Shown: piece by piece, positions 35,801 to 49,059 of the stretch
Position numbering within the stretch: the stretch's first letter is position 1
How the letters are laid out: each line of letters starts with the position of its first letter
NCBI GenBank assembly: GCA_016946835.1
Contig: JACVTC010000003.1
Span: 2,812,501 to 2,876,500 of the forward strand
Direction: 5' to 3'
Length of the DNA stretch: 64,000 bases
Source: Neocallimastix lanati (nom. inval.)
Lineage: Eukaryota; Neocallimastigomycota; Neocallimastigomycetes; Neocallimastigales; Neocallimastigaceae
Position numbers and translations under genes: made by a program
The notes under the pieces: generated by a model
What the model saw: only the letters and a program-made list of their open reading frames with translations
Database searches by the model: none
Told to the model about the DNA's origin: nothing

Positions 35801-37726
35801 GCCTTTATTTCTTCGAGTTTGACTAAGTCTCAAAGAAACTACCCCATTTATGATAAGGAACTTCTCGCTATTAAAGTTGCTTTAGAGCAATGGCGTTACT
35901 TTTTAGAGGGTGCTCGTCATCCCTTTACTATTTACACTGATCATAAAAATTTAACATTTCCTAGAAAACCGGAAATGCTTTCGCAACGTCAAATTAGATG
36001 GTATGAATTTTTATCTCGTTTTGATTTTAATATTGTCTATAGATCTGGGAAAAAATCGGGTAAACCTGATTTACTATCTAGGAGAAGTGATCATTTATTT
36101 AATTTTGAATTTAATTCTTCTTGTCGTGTTATTAACTGTCTTACTATTAATAATGATACCCTTGCTAATTCTATTTTGAATGCTCTTGAGAATGATGAAT
36201 TCTATAATTCTGTTAAATCATCCTTATCTATTAATAATGCTGTTAACCCTAAAATTCAAAATATTAATAAATTCATGATTGATAAAGAAGGATTTTTACT
36301 TTTTAATAATCTGATTTATGTTCCTAAATCGATTCGAACGAGAGTTCTTGAACTCCATCATGACTCTCCTACTGCTGGTCATTTTGGTGTTTCTAAGACT
36401 CAAGAATTACTTAGCCGCAATTTTTGGTGGCCTAATTTTTCTCTTGATGTTAAAAAATTTATTAAGTCTTGTGAAGTTTGCTGTAAATCAAAAATTCCTA
36501 GACACAAGCCATATGGACTTCTTTCACCCTTGTCCACTCCTAATAGAGCTTGGTCTGATATTTCTATGGATTTTATCGTTGAATTACCTAAGTCTAAAGA
36601 TATGACTACAATTATGGTTGTTGTTGATCGTTTGACTAAAATGGCTCATTTTATTCCTTTTCGTTGTCTTCCTACTGCTTCAATTGCTGCTGATGCTTTT
36701 ATCTCGAATATTTTTAAATTACATGGTTTCCCTGATTCTATTATTTCTGATAGAGGATCGCAATTTACATCTGAATTTTGGAATCGCTTATGTAAACTTC
36801 TTGATATTACTCATTCTCTTTCTACCTCCAACCATCCGGAGACTGATGGTCAAACGGAGAGGGTGAACGGAATATTGGAACAATATCTTCGTTGTTTCAT
36901 AAATGAAAGGCAAAATAATTGGGTCGATTTACTACCTTTCGCTGAATTCGCTTACAATAATACTTTACATCAATCTATAAATCAATCACCATTCTTCGCA
37001 AACTATGGTTTTAATCCTAAATTTAGTCCTGAGATTCCATCCTCAGAAAGACCAAGTAGAGCTGAAAAAAGAATATTAGATATTAATAAAAATATTGAAT
37101 TTTTAAAAAGAAACTTAGAAGAAGCTAAGAAAACTTATAAAAAATACGCCGATTTGAAAAGACTTCCTTCCCCTAATTTCGAAGTCGGTAAAAAAGTTTG
37201 GTTACTTAAAGGATCTACTACTAAGAATGTTAAAAGAAAACTAGCCGATCAATTGATAGGTCCTTTTGAAATAATTGGAAAAGTTAGTCCCTTAGTGTAC
37301 AAACTTAAACTACCTAATAATATGCATTGTCATCCAAATTTTCATGTTTCTTTACTTGAACCTTATTATGAGAATGAATTTGAAGATAGAAATGTTAATA
37401 AACGAAAGAGTATAAATTTAACTACAAATAATTCCGATATGATTCCAGATAAAATAATTAATATGAGAACTTATAAAGGAAAGAATCGTTTTCTTATCTC
37501 TTGGAAAGGATCAAATGAAAACTCTTGGATAGATGAAAATCAAATTTTAGATAAACAATTAATTCAGGAATACTTTAGAAAAAATAAGAAAAATAAAACA
37601 AGAACAAAGGATCAAGAATCTATTAAGAATGATGATCATGCCAATGATTTCATTGTAAGACATAAATATCAACCCTTTGTTATAGAACTTCCCTCAAGAA
37701 ATGATTCTCGCAGGAGCTCGACTTAA
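32843..37726 (+). CDS. Element F Gag-Pol polyprotein, intact
   Basis: A single frame of 1627 codons counted from GTG 32843 (VEELNIRLRNLHIEDM); the first ATG is at 32888. Capsid (about 30-190), CCHC CFLCKQPGHLQFNC (near 268), protease VLIDSGSDLNFIHPSF (Asp near 358). Long acidic/basic linker with a Ser-Asp run (34418-34443). RT from about 640: [36 protein letters not shown]. RNase H ETDASNFAVGAVLSQ and YTDHKNLTFPRK. Integrase HHCC (LHHDSPTAGHFG, CEVCC), D-D-E (SMDFIVELP, SDRGSQFTS, TERVNGILEQ), GPF module. The end is a divergent chromodomain (RTYKGKNRFLISWKG, NSWIDENQ). Gag and Pol are fused with no stop or frameshift. The upstream codons 1-15 are conserved in C and E, so a non-ATG start at the GTG is plausible. 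Confidence 0.92.
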   Translation: MEELNIRLRNLHIEDMVERGREEKRKVSKPPIFNGERKELKGFLTIVNMNFEDTPDDFPDDRSKVRFITSFLRGDPLNWASNLWDNEDPLIDNLNNFKRELKINYEDPEVETIVANGKLDTIRQKKYGQVLEYINQFKTTCQNSDFNESAKIYMFLKGLHYKMREQLAVVNPNPDSLNKLYTDVIQIENLSKRTNLVEFYYNQQRVRNSQQNSNHNQRKSSRRDDPMDVDLFRIKNDRYRRYNQNYNQNLYVENKREFSEEKKKGLCFLCKQPGHLQFNCPNRKRPSGVKHKNKIRETDENLPSAKLRRIRMIKESDDAQKIRAITDEENAMNKRKNNIITFYIKTNDIEEVPVRVLIDSGSDLNFIHPSFVNKNKIKLNEVKKSFNVTGLGYGISTIYEQTEKCILRFKNHFEVIQLYALYIPDVDIILGIPWIEKHCPMNYHDSRKISFPSGYCARNCNNGKRKRKNKNRSKKGSKKCKIDIEPEEEISYEPSTPYKCKPLWDSESESEAEYVRGRKVRTINDSDSDSDSDSINISVKDNDCSKEKINFCNFKELSTIDKIKKSCNFIKSCKNEILNKKSKLVAEPTNYFFSYQNCVLDNLYNCLIIQNLDNNNIVNDSDNKISIPPCYLDYIEVFDEKNCDKLPPHREYDCEINLKDNSILFYGPIYPLTEAERDELKKYIKENLAKGFIRKSKSPAGAPVLFVKKKDGTLRLCIDYKKLNEMTIRSSYPLPLISELIDRVKGAKYFTKLDLKSAYNLVRIKEGDEYKTAFRTRYGHYEYLVMPFGLKNAPATFQHFINDVLSDYLDDFVVSYIDDILIYSNNLEEHHEHVRKVLKKLLDNNLYIKLEKCEFDVTETSFLGYIISKDGLKPDPEKIKAILDWPVPTNVKEVQSFIGLCNYYRVFIKDFAKIAVPIHKLTRKNVPFIWGPEQQNVFVKLKELFTSAPILINLDSNKPFIVETDASNFAVGAVLSQEVDGNLHPVAFISSSLTKSQRNYPIYDKELLAIKVALEQWRYFLEGARHPFTIYTDHKNLTFPRKPEMLSQRQIRWYEFLSRFDFNIVYRSGKKSGKPDLLSRRSDHLFNFEFNSSCRVINCLTINNDTLANSILNALENDEFYNSVKSSLSINNAVNPKIQNINKFMIDKEGFLLFNNLIYVPKSIRTRVLELHHDSPTAGHFGVSKTQELLSRNFWWPNFSLDVKKFIKSCEVCCKSKIPRHKPYGLLSPLSTPNRAWSDISMDFIVELPKSKDMTTIMVVVDRLTKMAHFIPFRCLPTASIAADAFISNIFKLHGFPDSIISDRGSQFTSEFWNRLCKLLDITHSLSTSNHPETDGQTERVNGILEQYLRCFINERQNNWVDLLPFAEFAYNNTLHQSINQSPFFANYGFNPKFSPEIPSSERPSRAEKRILDINKNIEFLKRNLEEAKKTYKKYADLKRLPSPNFEVGKKVWLLKGSTTKNVKRKLADQLIGPFEIIGKVSPLVYKLKLPNNMHCHPNFHVSLLEPYYENEFEDRNVNKRKSINLTTNNSDMIPDKIINMRTYKGKNRFLISWKGSNENSWIDENQILDKQLIQEYFRKNKKNKTRTKDQESIKNDDHANDFIVRHKYQPFVIELPSRNDSRRSST

Positions 37727-37736
37727 AGGGCGAGAT
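37724..37736 (+). promoter_or_regulatory. F polypurine tract
   Basis: AAAGGGCGAGA just before the 3' LTR (TGTAAAG at 37737), overlapping the stop codon of the polyprotein. The same tract is present in element C next to 17064. It primes plus-strand DNA synthesis. Confidence 0.75.
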
Positions 37737-38504
37737 TGTAAAGATATGATCAATATCTTTAGTACATTAATTAATTTATTTTGTACATTAAATTATTTAA
37801 TGTAATTCACGTTTACAAAATAATGCTAATGCATTAAATTATGTAAAATATATTAATTTATGAAATTAATTGATTTATGAAAATTAATAATAAATTTATA
37901 TTTCATATAATATATAATTTTAAAAATATAAAATTAATTTTTAAATAACCTAAAATTTAGTAATAAAATATTTTAATAATTTTAGTTTAGTTTAATTTTA
38001 GTTTAGTTTAATTTTAGTTTAGTTTAATTTTAGTTTAGTTTAATAATCATAAAAATTAAATAGTAATATATAATTAATAGTATTAATAATAAAAGAATAA
38101 TAAATAAATAATAAATAAGAACTTATTCAATTTGAGTCAAAACAAATTGAATAAAAAGCTTATTGAATTAGTTTTAGTTTTTTATAACTTTATTTAATTT
38201 TAGATTAGTTTTTGTTTATTTTATATTGAATATATGTTTAAATAAATAGAAATAGTATATTATAATATAATTAAGAAAAAATATAAATACATGTAAAATT
38301 ATTCTATTAAAAAAAATGTAGTTGTTATTAACTATTTTTGCAGTTAATAACTAATAAAAAGAATTTTTATAATAAAGTGATTAATAAAAGAATTTTTTTT
38401 AAAAAAATCAATTTCATTAGAGTATTGTTATTGATAGTGTTGTTTTTGTTGTTTTTTTGTTTTTTTTCGTAATTGTAATCTGCTCCATAAGGAACATTTT
38501 TACA
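37737..38504 (+). repeat. F 3' LTR
   Basis: 768 bp, almost identical to the 5' LTR. Differences include a T-run change near 38451 and GTAATC for GTAATG near 38480. The high identity indicates recent insertion. Confidence 0.9.
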
Positions 38505-38633
38505 CGCTCTTGCGAAATATGTTGTTGGTCAAAAGTTTCTAAACACAAACCTTACGGCTTGTTAAACCCGCTTGACATTCCAAATCGCCCTTGGACTTCC
38601 ATCTCAATGGACTTCAGCCAAGTTATAACGATA
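38505..38633 (+). pseudogene. Fragment D2 continued: integrase finger
   Basis: Resumes the integrase interrupted by F: RSCEICCWSKVSKHKPYG, LLNPLDIPNRPW, SISMDF. The catalytic core then breaks off, followed by about 15 unrelated bases up to the GATA where element G is inserted. The bases after GATA reappear beyond element H at 60976. Confidence 0.8.
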
Positions 38634-39557
38634 TGTTAAGGAATGAACTAATAATGTTAATTTTATTATTTTTCATAAAAATAACTTAACCACTAAAATT
38701 AAATTATTTATTTCCTTACTTGGGGAACTTTCTTATGTTCTATTACTGCCAAATTATTACTAATATTAAATTTATTATTATTAATATAAATTCTTTATTA
38801 ATATCAATACTTTATTATTAAAATTAATACTATATTATTAATATCAATATTATTATCAATATCTAGTTTTATTAATATGATTTATTCTATCAATATTTTA
38901 TTATTAAAGAAAATTTTATTTTACAAATATTACTAATACAGATTATTTATTATTAATAAAAATTAATATAATTAATAATGATTTAAAAATATTTTACTTA
39001 AATCCATGATCCTTGTCATTAAAATTAGTAATACTTCCTTCCAAAATACACCCTATTTATAATAAGATTAATAATAGATAATAATCTAAAATACTTTTAT
39101 TTAAAAATAGTTTAAAATTAAATAATACTCTATTACTAATAGTTCTGTAAAAGTAATAAAATTATTTTTAAAATATATTATCACTACAATTAATAATAAA
39201 TAGTTTAGAATTTAATAATATATAATAATTATTTATTATAATAGAATAGATTATGAATTTATAATTTAAATACAATTCAAACATGTAACCCTAAGATATT
39301 CTAAAGAAATGGCTTGACCATTTCTAACGATAAAAAAAAATATAAATAGATGAGAAAATTGTATTTTAGAAAAATAATCTGAAGAAAAAAATATAATCTT
39401 ATTAAAGAAATTAATTTATTTTTAGTTTTTAATTGAATAATTTTTATTAAATAAATAAATAAAATATTTTAAAAAAAAAGATATATTTTAATTTTTAATT
39501 TTTTTTATTTTAGTGTTTATTTCTATATTTATTATTATTCTGTCCTGAACCTCAACA
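38634..39557 (+). repeat. G 5' LTR
   Basis: Starts TGTTAAGGAATG, ends ACCTCAACA. TATAAATAG at 39341-39349. It matches the 3' LTR apart from scattered single-base changes (for example GTCCTG versus GTCCCG near the end). Confidence 0.92.
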
Positions 39558-39564
39558 TAAAAAG

Positions 39565-39581
39565 TGGTGGAGATATCGGGG
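39565..39581 (+). promoter_or_regulatory. G tRNA primer binding site
   Basis: TGGTGGAGATATCGGGG, starting 7 nt after the LTR. It is the complement of a tRNA 3' end (…CTCCACCA) and so the expected primer site for minus-strand DNA synthesis. Which tRNA it is cannot be told from the window. Confidence 0.7.
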
Positions 39582-40294
39582 AAGTTAATAATTGTAAATA
39601 TAGAGTAAACAATAATAGGATAGTAATATTTCTAATAAAACAATATTTTTTTTTATGTTAATTTTTTTAATATTAAAGTGATAGGTAAGCAATTAACGGT
39701 GAAGCTTTAATAAAATAAAATTTATTGGAAACATATAAGAAGGGATTTAGTACGGTTTAGAAGAATACCTAGTACTAAAATTCCAACAGTAGGTAGTTTC
39801 CGGATTAATTTATCTCAAGAATTGAAAGGTCATTCTTGAGCTCTGGTCTTTCTGTTTATTTGAAAGCAGAAGCGTCTGGTTTGATTACTACATGACACCG
39901 TAATAGGCAAGCTGTGGTAATTCAAGCACTATATACCTACTTTTTAGTACTGGATATGGAAAATTCCAGGAAATGCTCTTTTTATATGTATATTATTCCA
40001 TAAAATTTTTTTTGTTCTAATAAATCATATTTTATTTTTTTTAATTGTTTACTAATAATATTTTTATTTTTAAATTTTATTTGAGTTATATCAAAGTCGT
40101 CTTACGGTCCACTCAGAAAAAGTTTCCTACCACAATGACAATTGATAATAACAAAAGCACACAACAACACCATTAATTCGAAGAGTCTATTACATTAAAA
40201 TTTTTTTTTTGAAAGTAAAGAACAATACAATTATCAAGATATATTTAGGGGCAAGACAAAGCACTAGTTTATATCTATATTATTTATTATTCCG
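39582..40294 (+). other. G 5' leader, left part
   Basis: Non-coding, less AT-biased than the surroundings in places (39730-39970). It ends in the first copy of the leader repeat (40238-40294), where B2 is inserted. No open frame of note. Confidence 0.6.
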
Positions 40295-40907
40295 TGTAAC
40301 GAATATTGGAATATCCGTGTTTTAAAGAGTGTAACACAATAGGTAAGCACTTTTTGATTAATAAGTAATTTGGTTTTTTAAAATATAGTTTTATTAATTA
40401 AGAAATTTAAAAATATTAATTATAAAGATTAATTATTGTAATATTTCGAATTACTTATTAATTAATTCAATAATTAATAAAAACACAATTTTTAAAAAAT
40501 ATTTTTTTTTTTTTTGGCTGCGAAATTCACTCCTATTTATAGTTTTTCAAAATTTAAATCCATAAAAATTTAAAACCATAAAATCATTAAAAAGTTTCAT
40601 AAAAATTGATTATTTTCGGTTAAAAAGAATCTAAAAGAAATAATGATAAAAGATAAATTAAAATAGAATTTCTATCTGATTTGTTTCTATTAATTTCTAA
40701 GAATTTCTTTTGTTAATTTTTTACAGAAATTTATACAGAAACAAATACAGAAACAAATACAGAAATGAAGTATAAAAATTCTTTAAAATTTAAATGATAT
40801 AAAATTTTAGTAAAGGTGTGAGTCGAACCCTAGTGGTTCAGGCTGAGGTCATAGTGACTAACCACTATGCCAGCATTCTAATTTCTAGTTTTTTAAGATT
40901 CGTTACA
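40295..40907 (-). repeat. B2 3' LTR
   Basis: 613 bp with TGTAACGAAT and ATTCGTTACA ends. The tRNA-like module is at 40810-40879 (B box 40829-40819, A box 40872-40862). The polypurine tract AGAGGAGGA is at 40919-40911. It shares B2-specific differences from B1 with the other B2 LTR (for example GGCTGCGAAA for GGTTGCGAAA). Confidence 0.9.
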
Positions 40908-41227
40908 TGGTCCTCCTCTAGGATTCGGATGCCAGACGAATCTTTTGCTTTAAATCTAAACTATTTCTAATTCTAACTTTTATAATAATAAACTATAACT
41001 AAAATACTTATAGGAGTGATAATTTAATTAATACATTGAATAATAAAAATTACATGAATTTTAAGTTTTAAAAATAAAGTATAAAAATAAAACTATCTAG
41101 AATAAATGTTTTTGAATAATATAAAATAATTTTTTTTTTTTTTTTTTTTTTTTAAAATAATCATAAGTTAGAATGATTAATAGTACTTTGATGAAATAAA
41201 ATTTATTTTTGATTAAATGATTTATAT

Positions 41228-45310
<4,083 letters not shown>

Positions 45311-45544
45311 TTATTATAATTATTAATTTTGATTGAATAATAAATATACAATATAATTAATTATTAGAAGAAGTAAATATTTAATTTCAATATAAATAAT
45401 TTTAATTTCAAGGATGGCTATATGGATTATTGAAAATATTAATAATTTTAATATATAGTAAAATTCAAGGGTTCCGATTGAATTTATAAATTCATGAATG
45501 AATTTTGGTAGAAAAGTTTATAGTCTTGGTAAGTGGTTTCAAAA

Positions 45545-45870
45545 ATAGTAGAAAATGGGATTCCTTAACGGGGTTCCAAAAAGAGTAATAGAGAATGGGA
45601 TTACTTAACGGGGTTCCAAAAAGAGTAGTAGAGAATGGGATTCCTTAACGGGGTTCCAAAAAAGAATAGTAGTAAATGGGATTCCTTAACGGGGTTCCAA
45701 AAATAGTAGTAGAAAATGGGATTCCTTAACGGGGTTCCAAAAATAGTAGTAGAAAATGGGATTCCTTAACGGGGTTCCAAAAATAGTAGTAGAAAATGGG
45801 ATTCCTTAACGGGGTTCCAAAAATAGTAGTAGAAAATGGGATTCCTTAACGGGGTTCCAGAAAGAGTAAA
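45545..45870 (-). repeat. B2 leader: eight copies of the ~40-bp tandem repeat
   Basis: Same unit as in B1 (GGGATTCCTTAACGGGGTTC followed by the A-rich spacer). Eight copies against ten in B1, with one TTACTTAACG variant at 45601. The self-primer site ATAAAAACAC (minus) follows at the LTR edge (45909-45900). Confidence 0.9.
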
Positions 45871-45909
45871 AGTGCAAAGGTATTGTGCTTAGTTTAGTGG
45901 TGTTTTTAT

Positions 45910-46510
45910 TGTAACGAATATTGGAATATCCGTGTTTTAAAGAGTGTAACACAATAGGTAAGCACTTTTTGATTAATAAGTAATTTGGTTTTTTAAAATA
46001 TAGTTTTATTAATTAAGAAATTTAAAAATATTAATTATAAAGATTAATTATTGTAATATTTCGAATTACTTATTAATTAATTCAATAATTAATAAAAACA
46101 CAATTTTTAAAAAATATTTTTTTTTTTTTTGGCTGCGAAATTCACTCCTATTTATAGTTTTTCAAAATTTAAATCCATAAAAATTTAAAACCATAAAATC
46201 ATTAAAAAGTTTCATAAAAATTGATTATTTTCGGTTAAAAAGAATCTAAAAGAAATAATGATAAAAGATAAATTAAAATAGAATTTCTATCTGATTTGTT
46301 TCTATTAATTTCTAAGAATTTCTTTTGTTAATTTTTTACAGAAATTTATACAGAAACAAATACAGAAACGAATACAGAAATGAAGTATAAAAATTCTTTA
46401 AAATTTAAATGATATAAAATTTTAGTAAAGGTGTGAGTCGAACCCTAGTGGTTCAGGCTGAGGTCATAGTGACTAACCACTATGCCAGCATTCTAATTTC
46501 TAGTTTTTTA
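45910..46510 (-). repeat. B2 5' LTR, outer end displaced by a solo LTR
   Basis: Matches the B LTR from TGTAACGAAT to TAGTTTTTTA. The final bases TTTAAGATTCGTTACA are found at 47380-47395, beyond the inserted solo LTR. tRNA-like module at 46425-46494 (B box 46444-46434, A box 46487-46477). Confidence 0.88.
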
Positions 46511-46992
46511 TGATAAGAATGTACTAAATAATGCATTCTTAATTAAATCTACGATTTATTTCTAATACATTATGTGTACATTATTATTTTTGTACTTTAA
46601 TAAATTTTTAAATCCAAAGATCAAAAATTAAATCAAAAATTATATTAAACTTTATATTTTTATATTAAATCTTATATTAATAGTAATATTTTTATATATT
46701 TAAAACTTATATTAGCAATATTAATAATAAATCTTATTTTTTTTATATTAATAATGAAAATTTATATTAATAATATTTTTATATATTGATAATTAAAAAT
46801 TTATATATTATATTTTAACTTTTTATTATAAAATTTTATATCGAAATGTTTTATTTTATATTGAAAAATATTTTATTTTATTAAAAACCTTTATATTAGA
46901 ATAGTATTTTTATTTTTATTTGAATATTTTAACAGATTGTAATAAAAATTTTAGCCAATTAAATAAATTCTTATTAGTAATATTTTAGATAG

Positions 46993-47044
<52 letters not shown>

Positions 47045-47379
47045 TATTAATATTATAAATGTATTTTATTTATATTGTTATAATTAAATTTTATATAATT
47101 GATTATAAAAATCAATTTAAATTTAATAGTTTTTATATATAAAAAGAAAAATAATAATAAAATGTAATTTAGTGGCAAGAACAACTTTTATGCCTTGAAA
47201 AAAAAAGTATAAATAGTTGTAAATTTTGCTACTAATTTTTAAATATCATCAAATAAAATAAAATAAAATAAAATAAAATCAAATAAAATCAAATAAATTT
47301 ATAAATAAAAATAATAAATAAATAAATAAAATTTGTGTTTCCTTACTTTATTTTTATTTAATTCTCTAAAACCTTAACA
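46511..47379 (+). repeat. Solo LTR of a G-like family inside the B2 LTR
   Basis: Starts TGATAAGAATGTACTAAATA (compare G: TGTTAAGGAATGAACTAATA) and ends ACCTTAACA. TTTA repeats on each side (46507-46510, 47380-47383), a 4-bp target duplication. Plus-strand TATAAATAG at 47208-47216. An A run of about 43 lies at 46998-47040. Tandem AAATA repeats near 47250-47330. Solo LTRs arise when the two LTRs of an element recombine. Confidence 0.75.
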
Positions 47380-47400
47380 TTTAAGATTCGTTACATTCCG

Positions 47401-47535
47401 ATATATTTAGGGGTTATCACTACACTAGTTTATATCTATATATTATTCTTTTCAGATATATTTGGGGGTCAGTGTAACACTAGTTTATATCTTCAATAGT
47501 ATATTTGGTTGTCATTGGACTTTAGTTTATACTAG
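47401..47535 (+). repeat. G leader: ~55-bp tandem repeat
   Basis: Units built on ATATATTTAGGGG, then ACACTAGTTTATATCT, at 47401-47456 and 47457-47501, with a degenerate third. One more copy (40238-40294) is left of B2, so B2 inserted within the array. Confidence 0.75.
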
Positions 47536-47647
47536 AATTATTAACTTCAAGAAAAATCTGATATTACTTCAGTCAATATTATTTATTAATTATTTTCAAA
47601 CATTCATTTTGCTCAATTCTATTCTGTTACTTTCAATATTAGTTAAA

Positions 47648-48178
47648 ATGAGTTCAGGATCTTCTCCATCAATTTCAAATCCTTCAGTTCCAATTCCAAC
47701 TGTTATAAACAAAAATCACGCTATTAGCTTTAGAGAACTCAAGAAAGAATTAAAAGACATAGAAAAAATAAGCAAAGAACATCTCGATATTAGATCTTGG
47801 GCTTCAGATTTAAAATTTTGGATCAGATATCAACATGTAGATGATCCAGAAACTATTTTTACGGCATGTATCTTAACTTCGACTGGTGAACCAAGAGAAG
47901 TAATTCAAAATATGGAATATGGCAAAAACTTTAGTGATGACGATGACGATGATTATGATGACGATGATGACGATGATAGCGATGATGAAGAAGATAATCA
48001 TTATCCAAGTCTTGATGAAATTATTAATGAGTTAGAAACATTTTATGGAAAAAAAGAAGATCAAAACGTCTTGCTTAAGGAACTTCGCTCCTTAAAAATT
48101 AAAAAGTATGAAAAAGTTAAAGATTTTAACATTCGCTATCGATCACTCTATTTAAAACTCGATAAAAAGAAGAATTAG
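47648..48178 (+). pseudogene. Element G Gag, N-terminal part
   Basis: ATG 47648 (MSSGSSPSISNPSVPIP) is preferred. The open frame extends upstream to 47462 but only through leader repeat. Capsid: FRELKKELKDIEKISKEHLD, IRSWASDLKFWIRYQ. An unusual run of about 20 mostly Asp residues (47932-47993) follows, then LETFYGKKEDQNVLLKELRS and FNIRYRSLYLKLDKK. The frame ends at TAG 48176 after one extra base in an A/G-rich run (48164-48174). Capsid continues in the +1 frame at 48183. With that base ignored, the join reads DKKRISVLDYADS, so a 1-nt insertion is the simplest explanation. Confidence 0.75.
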
Positions 48179-48590
48179 TGTATTGGATTATGCTGATTCT
48201 TTGAAAAATAATAAAGAAGCCTGGAAAAAGGTTTCACTCAAGGATGACATTTCTTTAAAGAAAGCATTTGCAATAGCTGAAAAAGTAGATAGATTGATAC
48301 CTACCTTTAACCAAGAAATAAACGAAAATTTTAGAACAAATTTCAACAATTCTTATAAATCATCAAATTTTAATAACAACCAATCTAAAGGAAAAGTATT
48401 TAATGATTCAAAAATAAAGGAAAAAGATTCAACTGTTGATAACTTAACTAAAAGAATAAAAGGTTTAACTGTTAGTACCTGTTTCTTTTGTAGTGAAGAA
48501 GGTCATTTTCAAACCGAATGTCCAAAACTTAATGCTATTATCAAAAAGAATCGTCAGGAATACTTCGAAAACAAACGTTTAAATCACTAA
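48179..48590 (+). pseudogene. Element G Gag, C-terminal part with zinc knuckle
   Basis: Capsid end (LDYADSLKNNKEAWKKV, LKKAFAIAEKVDRLI), an Asn-rich linker, and a CCHC nucleocapsid knuckle CFFCSEEGHFQTEC. The stop TAA at 48588-48590 comes just after the slippery site 48578-48584, where -1 slippage would lead into pol. Confidence 0.8.
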
Positions 48591-48610
48591 AAGGGAGAAG
48601 AAGCACTCCC
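48578..48610 (+). promoter_or_regulatory. G programmed -1 frameshift signal
   Basis: Heptamer TTTAAAT (48578-48584) lies in the Gag frame as T TTA AAT, two codons before the stop. An 8-nt spacer follows, then a hairpin GGGAG (48593-48597) with CTCCC (48606-48610) and an 8-nt loop. Slipping back one base reads TTT AAA TCA CTA AAA GGG, the pol frame. Element H has the same layout. Confidence 0.75.
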
Positions 48611-49059
48611 ATTGTCAATAAAATAGCTTCCGTTAACTATCAACAATCTTCAGCTAATGACTACTTCCATGAAGAAATAGAAGATCAAAAAAAAAGTTAT
48701 GAATTATCTGAGGATGAAATCGAAGAAGAAGACATCAATGATTTAGAAGATATTGACTTAATTCAAGATGAAAACGACTACTTGGTTGCTGCTTTTAAAA
48801 GAAAGCGTGATAACATTAGTAAAGATCATAAAGGTAATCAAGAAAAGAAAATTCACAAAAGTCTTAGAGATAATCCTCGACCAATTGTTACTCCAGCTTT
48901 GCGAAAGAAGAAAGAAAATGAATTGAAAGTTAATCCAACTCCAAAACAAACATCAAGTCAGATACATCCTTCGATAATGTCACAGCCCTTAATCAATCTC
49001 GAAAAACAAAAGAAAAAGAAATTCGTGATAAAGAACGTGCTAGTACTTCTCAATCACCT
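48591..49059 (+). pseudogene. Element G Pol N-terminal extension
   Basis: In the -1 frame after the slip: KGRRSTPIVNKIASVNY, an acidic stretch (DEIEEEDINDLEDID), then VAAFKRKRDNISKDHKG and SLRDNPRPIVTPALRKKKEN. The corresponding H sequence has SLKDNPVRINVPNNN, so this is the Pol linker before protease. The frame shifts again between about 48950 and 48990; after it, LNQSRKTKEKEIRDKE leads into the main Pol frame. One small indel is implied. Confidence 0.6.

Larger units (their letters stand above)
31587..38504 (+). mobile_element. Element F: full-length, apparently intact Ty3/gypsy chromovirus
   Basis: 6918 bp with 768-bp LTRs (31587-32354 and 37737-38504) that differ at only a few positions, one 1627-codon open frame, a polypurine tract and a self-primer site. 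It sits inside the integrase region of D2. The flanks TGCTC (31582-31586) and CGCTC (38505-38509) are a 5-bp target duplication with one mismatch. It is the only element here with every protein domain intact, and so a candidate source of RT for non-autonomous relatives. Confidence 0.9.

Noticed and set aside
47462-47647. Extended N-terminus of G Gag from 47462
   Set aside because: This part of the frame runs through the leader tandem repeat and non-coding leader; ATG 47648 starts the capsid-like protein.
48160-48185. Programmed +1 frameshift within G Gag
   Set aside because: Lies inside capsid rather than at the Gag-Pol junction; a single extra base in an A/G run explains it, and G has a proper -1 signal at 48578.
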